Made by a program: the position numbers and the translations under genes
NCBI GenBank assembly: GCA_005808665.1
Contig: SYLG01000163.1
Span: 1 to 64,000 of the forward strand
DNA: 64,000 nucleotides
Direction: 5' to 3'
Source of the DNA: Planctomycetia bacterium
GTDB lineage: Bacteria; Planctomycetota; Planctomycetia; Gemmatales; Gemmataceae
Notes under the pieces: model-generated
Seen by the model: only the letters and a program-made list of their open reading frames with translations
The model's database searches: none
What the model was told of the DNA's origin: nothing
Shown: positions 21,343 through 31,564 of the stretch, piece by piece
Layout of the letters: each line of letters opens with the position of its first letter
Position numbering within the stretch: position 1 is the first letter of the stretch

Positions 21343-22815
21343 ATGAGTTCGCCTCTTGCCGAGCGTCCCGTCCGAGAGTTAAAGGGGTTGCTGGATTCCG
21401 GGGCCATTACCTCCGAAACCCTGGTTATTGACTGTTTGGTCCACATTTCCCAAAGAAATCCAGCGATTCATGCCTTTCTAAGGGTAAATCCCGAGGCTGC
21501 TTTGGCCCAAGCCAAAGCCATTGATCTGAAACGCAAAACCGGACAGGCAATTGGGCTTTTATCGGGTATCCCAATTGCCTTGAAAGACAACATCTGTACC
21601 AAGGGTTTGACTACCACCTGCTCAAGCAAGATCCTTGAACATTTCATCCCGCCCTACAATGCCACGGTGGTGGAAAAAATCATTTCTGCCGACGGGATTC
21701 CCATTGGTAAAACCAATCTTGACGAATTCGCAATGGGATCATCGACAGAAAACAGTGCCTTTGGATCCACCCGCAATCCATGGGACCTTGATCGTATTCC
21801 GGGCGGTTCCTCCGGAGGATCTGCGGCGGCCGTAGCAGGTTCCCTGGTTCCCCTTGCCCTTGGATCGGATACGGGTGGCTCCATACGCCAACCCGCCAGT
21901 TTTTGCGGCATTAATGGGCTAAAGCCATCCTATGGCCGCGTTTCTCGCTATGGCCTGGTTGCTTTCTCCAGCTCCCTCGATCAAATTGGGCCTTTTTCCA
22001 ACGATCTTTTTGGCACTGCCTTGTTGCTTCAGGCCATCGCCGGACACGATTCAAAGGACACCACTTCAATAAATCAATCTGTACCAACTTATCTGGAAGA
22101 ACTTGACCAACCCATTCCCAGCCTTCGTATTGGCATTGCCAAAGAATTCTTTGCCACCGGTCTGGATAGTGAGGTGGAAAAAGCGATTCAGGATGCCTTA
22201 ATGGTTTTCAAATCCTTGGGTGCAAAAGTGGTCGATGTTTCATTGCCCCATTCCCCCCACGCCATTGCTACCTACTATCTGGTCGCCACCGCCGAGGCAT
22301 CCAGTAATCTGGCTCGTTTTGATGGAATGCACTATGGCCATAGATCCAAGGAAAAATCGTCCCTGATTGACACCTATTGCAATAGCCGGGGTGAAGGGTT
22401 CGGGCCGGAAGTCAAACGCCGCATTATGCTTGGAACCTATGCCCTCTCAAGCGGTTATATTGACGCATATTATGCCAAGGCACTTGGGGTTCGTCGGCTG
22501 ATTCTCAATGACTTTAACAATGCGTTTGAAACCTGTGATGTGATTATTGGCCCAACAGCTCCCACTGCCGCATTTAAATGGGGGGAAAAAAGTTCCGACC
22601 CGCTCGCCATGTACCTTAGCGACATTTATACCATTGGGTGCAACCTTGCCGGCATTGCGGGAATCAGCATTCCTTGTGGATTTACGACAAAAGGGCTTCC
22701 CATTGGCTTGCAGCTTCAATCGGCCTCACTCACCGAATCCAAGCTTTTGCGTGCGGCCAGGATGTTTGAAAACATCACTCCTTGGCACACAAAACGGTCT
22801 CCCACCTTCTCCTAG
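21343..22815 (+). CDS. gatA: Asp/Glu-tRNA amidotransferase subunit A
   Basis: Amidase signature GGSSGGSAAAVAGSLVPLALGSDTGGSIRQPASFCG. Confidence 0.96.
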   Translation: MSSPLAERPVRELKGLLDSGAITSETLVIDCLVHISQRNPAIHAFLRVNPEAALAQAKAIDLKRKTGQAIGLLSGIPIALKDNICTKGLTTTCSSKILEHFIPPYNATVVEKIISADGIPIGKTNLDEFAMGSSTENSAFGSTRNPWDLDRIPGGSSGGSAAAVAGSLVPLALGSDTGGSIRQPASFCGINGLKPSYGRVSRYGLVAFSSSLDQIGPFSNDLFGTALLLQAIAGHDSKDTTSINQSVPTYLEELDQPIPSLRIGIAKEFFATGLDSEVEKAIQDALMVFKSLGAKVVDVSLPHSPHAIATYYLVATAEASSNLARFDGMHYGHRSKEKSSLIDTYCNSRGEGFGPEVKRRIMLGTYALSSGYIDAYYAKALGVRRLILNDFNNAFETCDVIIGPTAPTAAFKWGEKSSDPLAMYLSDIYTIGCNLAGIAGISIPCGFTTKGLPIGLQLQSASLTESKLLRAARMFENITPWHTKRSPTFS

Positions 22816-22895
22816 TTCCCATTCGCCCCCGGGCAAACCCGTTGTGCAGGTTGCATGGGCTCACAGATTGGCAAACCGTGCAGTAAAGGATACAT

Positions 22896-23681
22896 TCAAG
22901 GTGGGAAAAAACCTTTTTCCCCTTCGTAAACCCGGATCTGGTTACGAAGGGTTTCGACAAACAAGAGGTATTTTTCCTGGTTCCATCCGAGTTCTTTAAC
23001 AACCCTAAGGGCGAGTGGGGATGTGTCCGCTCCGAAAGCCCCTCCCGAATCGTGAAACCCCTGTGTTACAACTACCGCTGCACCAAAGCCAATGATCCGT
23101 TCGGCAAACCGTTCGGGGTTTTCCAATGGTAGAACTGGGGTTATGCAAATCCCAATTTTTATCCCTGCCTCTTTCAATTGTTGGCTGGCCAGCCAACGGC
23201 TTTCATACGGAGGTGATTTGGGTTCAAGGAGTTTCCGGACGGTTTCGGAATCACTTCCCAAAGTGATGTTGACCCTCAGGTTTTGAAAGCGTGCCAGAAT
23301 ATCCACATCCCTGGTGACCATGGAACCACGGGTCTGAATGACCACTCGTGGCTGATACCGCAACATTTCCCCAAGTATGCCACGGGTAAGGCACATTTCC
23401 CTCTCGGCCGGTTGATAGGGATCGGTTACACTTGACATATAAACCGCTTTCCCGACTGTTTTCCCGGCTTCTTTTCTGGCTAACCCGATGGCGTTTTTTT
23501 TGGCTGTAAACCATTTACCCCATAACTCCCTGGGATATTTGTTTTGGGGCAAAAACTTGGCATAACAATATTTGCAGCCAAAGGTGCAGCCAAGGTAAGG
23601 ATTGCAAGTAAAATCAAATCCACCCCGGCGGATGAACCCGGTTGCCGGGCTGAATATGCTGCTTGATTCAATCGTTTTCAT
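22896..23681 (-). CDS. Radical SAM protein (SplB-like/Rv2578c-like)
   Basis: CNPYLGCTFGCKYCYAKF. Confidence 0.88.
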   Translation of the reverse strand: MKTIESSSIFSPATGFIRRGGFDFTCNPYLGCTFGCKYCYAKFLPQNKYPRELWGKWFTAKKNAIGLARKEAGKTVGKAVYMSSVTDPYQPAEREMCLTRGILGEMLRYQPRVVIQTRGSMVTRDVDILARFQNLRVNITLGSDSETVRKLLEPKSPPYESRWLASQQLKEAGIKIGICITPVLPLENPERFAERIIGFGAAVVVTQGFHDSGGAFGADTSPLALRVVKELGWNQEKYLLFVETLRNQIRVYEGEKGFFPP

Positions 23682-23779
23682 GGTTTGCACCAGTCTGTGG
23701 TTCAGGATGTGTCAAAAATCCCTTGCCAGCCATAAAACAATTGCAGTTACCCTTTATCATTTTATACGGAGTTACTTTC

Positions 23780-24622
23780 ATGAAGATCGGTATGAACCTG
23801 CTCCTTTGGACCGCTCATGTCACCGAGGCCCAATTTCCTTTGCTTGCCGCTTTGAAAAATGCCGGCTTTGACGGTGTCGAACTCCCCCTTTTTGAAGGCG
23901 ATGCTAACCATTACAAACAGATTCACAAAGAATTGGCAAATCAGGGACTGGGTGCCACAACAGTCACGGTTGTCAATTCGGATACCAATCCCATCGACCC
24001 GAGTCCAACCGTTCGAAACAAGGCCCTTGACCGGATCAAATGGGCTATTGACATGACCCATGAGTTGGGAGGGTCGGCCCTTGCCGGGCCTTACCATTCC
24101 GCAATTGGGGTATTTAGTGGAAACCCACCTACTCCACGGGAAAAAGCTCATGGAGTTGAGGTTTTGCGCCAAGCCGCTGAACACGCACAACAGGCCAATG
24201 TCAAACTCACCATTGAATATTTGAACCGTTTTGAATGCTATTTCCTTACCACTGCGGCCCAGGCCGCCGAGCTGGTGGATGCGGTTGACCATCCATCGTT
24301 TATGTGCATGTATGACACATTCCATGCCCACATCGAGGAAAAAAGTCAAGCGGCGGCCATTGCCACCTTGTGGAAGCGATTTGGCCATGTTCACATTAGC
24401 GAAAACGACCGGGGTGTACCAGGATCGGGTCAGGTGCGTTGGACCGAAGCATTTTCTGCATTGAAACAATCCGGGTACGACGGTTGGCTGACCATTGAGG
24501 CTTTTGGCCGGGCACTACCCGACATTGCTGCGGCAACAAAAGTTTGGCGCGACCTCTTTGCCCAACCTGAGGATGTGTACCTGAAAGGGATAGATTTCAT
24601 CCGGAAAAACTGGCACGGTTGA
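23780..24622 (+). CDS. Sugar phosphate isomerase/epimerase (D-tagatose 3-epimerase-like)
   Basis: MKIGMNLLLWTAHVTEAQFPLLAALKNAGFDGVELPLFEGD...HVHISENDRGVPGSGQV TIM-barrel pattern. Confidence 0.88.
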   Translation: MKIGMNLLLWTAHVTEAQFPLLAALKNAGFDGVELPLFEGDANHYKQIHKELANQGLGATTVTVVNSDTNPIDPSPTVRNKALDRIKWAIDMTHELGGSALAGPYHSAIGVFSGNPPTPREKAHGVEVLRQAAEHAQQANVKLTIEYLNRFECYFLTTAAQAAELVDAVDHPSFMCMYDTFHAHIEEKSQAAAIATLWKRFGHVHISENDRGVPGSGQVRWTEAFSALKQSGYDGWLTIEAFGRALPDIAAATKVWRDLFAQPEDVYLKGIDFIRKNWHG

Positions 24623-24768
24623 TCTTCCCCGGTTTGGATGACCGGGCAAACCGAACACCAAACGCTCGCCTGGATATGGATCGGCCGAATATCCCAGGTG
24701 GGCCTCCCCTGCCTTACTGGGGCAACCGTTTTCCCTCGGGTTGATTCCCTAATTGGTTTGGGTTGGAT

Positions 24769-27700
24769 TTATTTGGTTTCAACCCCTGAGGGTTCTGAGA
24801 TTTCGAGCTTTTGATTGGGGGCAATGGGTCCCAACTTTTGCACAATGCCAGAGGGCCAAAGAATCTCCAGGGAATCCACTTTTTGAGCGTCCCCCAGGCC
24901 AAAATGAATTTCGCAAGGAGCCTGGGAACAATAAGTATTGACGGGATAGAGTTCACGGACAAGTGTCAGACCATTGACCCTGGCGATAAGCCTTGCTCCG
25001 ATCCCTTGCTTGTTGCTTTTCTTGCCTTTCAAGGATATGCGTAACCAACCCTTCGGTTCCATCCTGTTTTCATAATAAAGGAGTGCCCCGCCCCCACATT
25101 GACGAACAACCAAATCCATCATGCCTGAATTCCGGAAGTCTGCCGCAAGAACGCTGCGACCATCGCCATCGTTGTCTGCCCCAGTCAGGTGGCTAATCTC
25201 AAGAAAGTCTTTTCCCCTGCTGTTCAGGAAAACCCGATTTCTTTCAAAACAACTCAGGTTGTGCCCCTCGGTGGCAATGCGCCACGGGTTTTCGACCCAA
25301 AATTCCTTTAAGGTGCTGTCAAGCGATCCTGGCAGAGGAACCTTTGCACCACGATTCGAAGGCTGTGACACGACAGCCAGCCAAACGCAATTTCAGCCAT
25401 CTGGCTCGGTGCGATCCTTGCTGCAATAACCGGCATTTGCATAAATGTCTAGCCAACCATCGTTATCCAGGTCTGCAAGGGATACCCCATAGGCCCAACC
25501 AACGGCGTTTGCGTGCATGGATTTTCCAGCTTGTGTAAACCTTCCCTTGCCATGGTTCAGGTGAATCTGGCTACCTGCCACAAACTGCCTCATCTTTTCC
25601 ATAACTTTTTGGGGAAAGGCGTTTGGATCCAGGTTTCCCATGACCCTGGTCCCCGCCTTGGAATACATATTGGAACAATAAAGATCAATATTGCCATCAT
25701 TGTCAAGGTCACCCGCTGCCAATCCCATGGTGCCAAAATCGGCAGGCCTGTTTGCAAGGGTTTTTGATTGGAATGTGCCATCCTTATTGTTGAAAAAAAG
25801 TGTACCATCCCCAAACTCGTTGGGTACATGGAGATCCGGCCAGCCATCATTGTCCGCATCGAGCCACGCCGCTGTAAAAGTGGAAAGGCGGTTCCCGCCG
25901 ATCCCGGCTTTGAATGTGGTGTTTTCAAACTTCCAACCACCAAGGTTTCGGTAAAGGATGTTGGTGCGATGATCATCACTTTGCCCTTCCAGCCAGGAAC
26001 TTGCCCCGGGTCTGCCCGTGCGGGTAAAGTACAGATCGGGTAGGCCATCCTTGTCGTAATCGCCCACTACGATATTGATGTATTCCTCCGGTATTCTCGG
26101 CCGCAAAACCTGGGTCATGTTCGTGAAGCCCGTGCCGGAATCGTTTCGGAAGACCGATTGTTCCAAAATAAGATCTTCATAACCGTCCTGGTCAATATCC
26201 ACCCAAGCACCGAATTGGGCCTGAGCCAAAGCATTTTGCAAGTTCATGGATTGGGTAACATCGGCAAATGTGCCTGGCAATCCATCCTTGCCCTGTCCAC
26301 CCCGATAAAGACTGCCGCCCTTTACATCGGTTACCAAAAGATCCAACCAACCATCATGGTCAAAATCGCAGGCATGAATCCCACCGGTTATGGGTAAAAA
26401 AGCATCCCCTTTCCAATGGTCGTACAGTTTGTCAGAATTCAATCCTCTTTTGGTCGCTGATTCTACAAATAAAGGCTGTTTTCCCAAGGCGGTACTGACT
26501 TCAAGTATTTCCGCCTCCTGAATCCAGAAACCCTTGGCCATGGTTGTTCGGGTCGGGGCTTTTATTACAAGTCGAACCATTAAAACGACTTCGATTGGGG
26601 AACCCTTTTCCGATGCCCCATGAAGGCGAAGTTGGCCCCTGGCTTCAAATAGACCATTGAGGATCGTCCTTTGCTGTGGAGATAAATGGGTAATTGCCAT
26701 CCTGATCGTTGGAATGGCTTTTCCAAACAAGGATCTAAACGAACACAAAGAGTCCACAAAAACCTGGTCATCCACGAAGGGACTTGTCCCCAATGGAGGC
26801 CCCTGTCTTTTCACAGAAAACGATGGACGAATCTCGACGCTTTCAACCTTATCTGAAACCAATTTTCCCTTGAAAGAGGGAGAAAACAGTTTCAGTAATG
26901 CGGTTTTGTCGCCAATTGCCAAGGCATTGGAAAAAGGACCAAAGCCATCCTTTATGAGTATGTTTCCCTGATGCTCAATGTCCCAAATGCGTATTCGTTC
27001 CGTTTCCGGAAGGACCAGTTCCTCCTTTGTTTTGGCCAATGCCATCGGAGCTATTCCCCCGGCACCAACCTGGGAAAGGGCTTCCTCGGCATCCTGGACA
27101 AAAGGCCAATCCGGCAGATTGGCGGTTGACTGGATCAAGGCTGCGATTTTTGGGTCCTGGATTCCGGACATTCCCAAACCCCGAATGGCGGAATTTTTGA
27201 TTTCATGGGTTGGGCCGCCCTCCAATAATTGAACCAATTGTGCGATCCCAATGGTTTTTTGTTGGGGGGTAGACCCGGAAATGGCACGGCCGAGGACAAG
27301 GATAAGGGTCTCCTGGATTGTGGTTGTAAACCCAACATAGGCTTGGTTTTCACGGTTTTGGACCGCAGCCAGGATGGGATCAAAGCATTTTGAAGTAGCT
27401 GGCCCTAATCGCAAAAGGCACCTGGCCGCATTCGCCCTTACCAACAGTTCTTCATCGTCAAGGGCCTTGGCCAATTGGGGCAAACATTCCTCCGAAGGAA
27501 TGGACATTTTTGAAAGTGCCTGGGAGGCAAGAATGCGTAATGCATCCGATTTTTCCGTGTTAAGAAGCTGCCCTAGCCGTTTAGCTTGGGAACTGGCCAT
27601 TTCTGGCATAAAACCCAAGGCCTCGAGGGATTTTCCTCTCGTGGCATCGTCGTTTGAACCAAGCCCCTGGACCCAATATTTTGCAGTTTTTCCTTCGTAG

Positions 27701-27852
27701 GATTCGGTGGAGAGAAACCATTGGGTAATAAAAAAGGGACTTGACGGAATCAAAAATGCCAAAATCAAAAGAAGTAGGCAAAGCAATCCCGATTTCACAA
27801 ACCATGGCCTGTGTAAAAGCCAATCCCTTCCCTGAAGCTTGGACCGTTCCAT
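24769..27852 (-). CDS. HEAT-repeat / FG-GAP (VCBS) / ASPIC-UnbV protein; candidate selenoprotein with UGA at 25393..25395
   Basis: ORFs 25393..27852 and 24769..25371 are in the same frame, separated by one TGA; upstream half has TM + HEAT + FG-GAP, downstream half is the ASPIC/UnbV domain. Junction reads ANAGYCSKDRTEPDGUNCVWLAVVSQPS. Confidence 0.8.
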
Positions 27853-27996
27853 GGTGGAATCCTTGGGGTTGCGCCTATCCCCTGATTGCTTGGTTCACCC
27901 CAAAGGCCCCATGTTGAAAAAACATGCGGGTTTCGTGTTGCGGTTGGGTGTCTCAAAAGGGAATTGAATTTCAAGTAATGGTTAGCCTTGGAAAAA

Positions 27997-28920
27997 TCAC
28001 TTGGGGTCCTTGCCATCGCCCGGGGTGGTTTTCCTGCTATCACCCTTTTTAAAGCCACCTTTTCCCCCTCCGGGGCCTCCCATGGGGCCACCCTTGCCAC
28101 CACCAGGGCCCATTTGCGGAGGAAGGGCATCAAACACAAGTTCCGATTTTTCTGCGGGATCACCAATTCGTTCAAGGGCATCAAATGCCTCTTGGCGAAG
28201 TTCATTCGGGCTGGCCTTATCCTTCAGGATTTTTCGAATTTCCCCGGCAGCCTCCTTGGCGGGAAGGCCGACCTCGGCCAGCCCACGCATGGCGGGAAGA
28301 CGAAGGTTTGGTTTTTCCGGATTATTCAGGAAGCCAAGCAACATGGGAACAGATTCGGAAGTCCCGGCACTGGCCCGGCCAATGGCGACAAGAAGTGTTT
28401 CTTGAAGGGTCGTAGTGAAGCCGGTAGCCCTTTCCTGATTGATGGGGAGATTGGCGGCGGCCACAAGGGCTTTGAGGGCTCCTTTGGAATCGGCCTTGAG
28501 GCGCATGATTGCAAAAAGGGAATTCATTCGGACCACCGCATCCTTATCATCCAGCCCTTTGATCAAACTGTCCATCACCGAGAGGGACTCTGGAGCCATT
28601 TTGGAAATGGCAAGCGATGCCTCGATTCGTAAGCCTTCATCCGGGTCAAGGGTCATGATTTTTGCCAACTCGGGTAGGGCTGATTTTGCACTTATGCTCA
28701 AAGTCCCCAAGGCTTTGAGGGCCAAAATCCTTGTTTGCCTGTCTTTGGATTGAAGGTCACCGATCCATTCTGTCACCGTGCGCCCGTCATGTTGGGGCGT
28801 GAATAACTTGTCATTCATTATAAAGCGGTCAAGGATATAGGTGGGGCTTCCGGGAACGATCAGGGCGACCACCAAAAGAACTACTATTGAGCCGAGGATC
28901 CAGGCCGTCGATTTTTTCAT
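27997..28920 (-). CDS. HEAT-repeat membrane-anchored protein, Gly-rich C-terminus
   Basis: N-terminal TM then HEAT-like repeats; similar to the N-terminal part of the neighbouring UnbV protein. Confidence 0.8.
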   Translation of the reverse strand: MKKSTAWILGSIVVLLVVALIVPGSPTYILDRFIMNDKLFTPQHDGRTVTEWIGDLQSKDRQTRILALKALGTLSISAKSALPELAKIMTLDPDEGLRIEASLAISKMAPESLSVMDSLIKGLDDKDAVVRMNSLFAIMRLKADSKGALKALVAAANLPINQERATGFTTTLQETLLVAIGRASAGTSESVPMLLGFLNNPEKPNLRLPAMRGLAEVGLPAKEAAGEIRKILKDKASPNELRQEAFDALERIGDPAEKSELVFDALPPQMGPGGGKGGPMGGPGGGKGGFKKGDSRKTTPGDGKDPK

Positions 28921-29116
28921 ATTAGTGCTTTCAGGGGGAAATGAGTCGGACCGCTATTTCATTGCTATTTGGTCTTGGATTTATTCTAACCCAACTTGGG
29001 TTTAGGGAAAAGTGGGATTCATTGAAGAAATCAGGTGCCATTTGTCCTCGGCATGGACATTGGTCTGGTTTTGCTTGAACATACCAGAAAGGGTGCTATT
29101 GCAAGAACCCGTCAGA

Positions 29117-29902
29117 TTAGGACCCAATGCCAGTGGCCCTTCTCATGGGCCAACAAAGGGTTTGAACCCCTGGGGAAAATAGCAGGTGGGGTTTTTGATC
29201 CGGCAATAAAAGTCCAAAGGGCCTTACCATATCCTGAGCTTCGATTTTGGCCTTGGCTTGTTGTAATGGCCAAGGTGGGTGGTGAACATCCACCCGCATC
29301 AAGGATCCTTTTCGTTGCTTGGTGAAAAGACAATAACGCTCCGTGAGAAAATGTTCCAAGGTTCCAGGATTGGCGAAAAACAGATCACCAACGGGTTCAT
29401 ATAGCGCCTTGAAAATCAGTTGCGGTTTGGCCCGCCCACAAATCGCTTCTACCTGAAACGAGGGTGAATTATCCCCAGTAGGGAAGGTTTTGTGAGTTAC
29501 TTTGGACCAATAATAGGGCAAATGATAACTCCACCATGCTCCGAAGGCCGCCAAAGAATTGGATCCGTCCAGACTCAAAAAGTAGACTCCCGGTTTATCA
29601 CGAAACCGGACATAGAGGCGGACATTGAGTTCAGGAAAAGCGGATATCCAAGGCAAGTGAAAGTGGCGAAACCTGACCCCTTCCATGCGAAAAGGCACCA
29701 CCCCAATCCAGGAGGTCCCATCAAATTCTTCAAGTTCCAACTCAAAAGGGACGAAAGGGCGAAGGAACTTGCTTGGAATGGGCCAATGGGCAAAAAGCAG
29801 GTCCATCCATGCCTGCCTCATATTCCATGGGCCAATAGGCAAAGGCCAAGGGCGATGGTCCACCTTTTCAAGCAAGGGATTCATGAGGATGGATCCATCC
29901 AT
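29117..29902 (-). CDS. DUF2071 family protein
   Basis: MRQAWMDLLFAHWPIPSKFLRPFVPFELELEEFDGTSWIGVVPF pattern. Confidence 0.85.
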   Translation of the reverse strand: MDGSILMNPLLEKVDHRPWPLPIGPWNMRQAWMDLLFAHWPIPSKFLRPFVPFELELEEFDGTSWIGVVPFRMEGVRFRHFHLPWISAFPELNVRLYVRFRDKPGVYFLSLDGSNSLAAFGAWWSYHLPYYWSKVTHKTFPTGDNSPSFQVEAICGRAKPQLIFKALYEPVGDLFFANPGTLEHFLTERYCLFTKQRKGSLMRVDVHHPPWPLQQAKAKIEAQDMVRPFGLLLPDQKPHLLFSPGVQTLCWPMRRATGIGS

Positions 29903-29961
29903 TTGGAAACAGGGAATGCTGTATTCAGAACCGGTTTAAGGTTGGTATAATTCTTTTAAAA

Positions 29962-29998
29962 CGAAAAAAGGCGTAGGGGTAAGACCCCTACGCCTTTT
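29962..29998 (-). terminator. Probable Rho-independent terminator of the DUF1501 gene (possibly bidirectional)
   Basis: GGCGTAGGGGT..ACCCCTACGCC inverted repeat with a T-run on the minus strand (and TTTT on plus). Confidence 0.85.
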
Positions 29999-30027
29999 GG
30001 AAAATCTTTGTAACCTTGGCGGTTGCT

Positions 30028-31347
30028 TTAAACAAGGCCTTTGAGGATTTTGCCTTCGGCAATCGGCATGGGACGGCCGATATTATCCCGGATTTGGGTG
30101 GCGGGGTCGAGACCCAACCCTTTGTACACGGTGGCGAACAGGTCTCCGATGGAGCAACCGTTGTCCTTGATGTCCATGCCATCCGCACTGGTGGCCCCGT
30201 AAACCTGGCCACCTTTAATGCCACCCCCACCCATAACCACCGACCAACAACGGGCCCAGTGATCACGGCCGGTGTTTTGGTTGATGCGAGGAGTTCGGCC
30301 GAACTCACCCATCCACATGACGACTGTGTTTTTCCAAAGGCCCCGTTCCTTGAGATCGCCAACCAAGGCACTGAACCCCTTGTCGAGGCGCGGCCCGTTT
30401 CCATTTTTTATGGTCGTAAAGATGTTGGCGTGGTTGTCCCACCCTCCCAAATCGACTTCCACACAGGAAACCCCCTGTTCAACAAGTTTGCGAGCTAAAA
30501 GACAACCCATGCCGAATTGGTTTTGTGTGCCCCCATAAGCATCAATCACCGATCTGGATTCTTTGGCCACCTCGAATACGGTCCGGAGAGGGGAAACCGT
30601 CAGGTCAAAAGCCTTTTTGTAGATCGAGGAATGAGCCTGGGCGGCGGAGCCGGATGCTTCGCGATCTTCGGGTTTTTTCAGGTGGGGGAAGGTGCCTTCC
30701 GCAAATTGATCTTCCACCGCATAGAAAAGCCTCTGTCGACGACGAACCCTGTCCTCGGTTTCCGAGGTGGTGCTTCCCAAACCACCAGGATTACGAATAT
30801 TTTCCGGAGGCTGGCCAGCATTCTGGACCGTAAAAGGAGCATTGATCATTCCCAAAAAGCCGGGGCCGACCCGCTGGGCGGTCCCACCTACTCCAATGAA
30901 ACCTGGCAGAGGGAGCTCTTTGGGGGTAATCAAAGAGGAAACCACGGCCCCAGCCGCAGGGTAGGTTACCACAGGGTTGGGAGGACGGCCGGTGTTCATG
31001 AGGGTGGTTCCCCGTTCATGGCTACCCTCATTGGTTACCAGGGACCGGACGATGGCAAGGTCCTTGAATTCCTTGGCCAAACCGGGCAAAACTTCCGATA
31101 TTTGAACTCCCGGGGCGGTTGTGTTGATCGGCTTGAACTCTCCCCCGGTGCTTGAACCCGGTTTGAGGTCCCAAAGGTCCATGTGGGAAGGCCCGCCTCC
31201 CATCCACAGAATAATGAGGCTCTTTTTGTCTTTTTTGAGGGTGGATTCAGCTGCTCTAAGGCCATTCCAAAATTGGCTTCCCGCCCCGGAAAGGGCACCT
31301 AAGGCCGCAGCATGTTCCAGAAAATGGCGTCGATCTATCCGACTCAT
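30028..31347 (-). CDS. DUF1501 domain-containing protein (planctomycete sulfatase-like)
   Basis: MSRIDRRHFLEHAAALGALSG leader, LIILWMGGGPSHMDLWDLKPG, GEFGRTPRIN..GRDHW. Confidence 0.95.
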   Translation of the reverse strand: MSRIDRRHFLEHAAALGALSGAGSQFWNGLRAAESTLKKDKKSLIILWMGGGPSHMDLWDLKPGSSTGGEFKPINTTAPGVQISEVLPGLAKEFKDLAIVRSLVTNEGSHERGTTLMNTGRPPNPVVTYPAAGAVVSSLITPKELPLPGFIGVGGTAQRVGPGFLGMINAPFTVQNAGQPPENIRNPGGLGSTTSETEDRVRRRQRLFYAVEDQFAEGTFPHLKKPEDREASGSAAQAHSSIYKKAFDLTVSPLRTVFEVAKESRSVIDAYGGTQNQFGMGCLLARKLVEQGVSCVEVDLGGWDNHANIFTTIKNGNGPRLDKGFSALVGDLKERGLWKNTVVMWMGEFGRTPRINQNTGRDHWARCWSVVMGGGGIKGGQVYGATSADGMDIKDNGCSIGDLFATVYKGLGLDPATQIRDNIGRPMPIAEGKILKGLV

Positions 31348-31564
31348 GGCAATTTCTCCCTAAAAACAAGAGCAATCGGCGAGGGATTGTCCCAATTATA
31401 CTTCTGAAACTTACCCTTATATCGTCCTATCACTATGGTTTAGACGAAAATACCCTAAAGTGGTTCCAGAAATCCAAAATAAATTCTAAAAAACCCAAAG
31501 GTAGGCCGGGACAGCACACCTGTTTCCCAATCTCTGACCCCAAAAAGGTTCCAAAGGTTCCTCA

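Noticed and set aside
25393-25395. UGA in the UnbV gene as an ordinary pseudogene stop
   Set aside because: Both sides intact, Cys nearby, SECIS-like hairpin follows and other Sec genes are nearby; cannot be fully excluded without homologues
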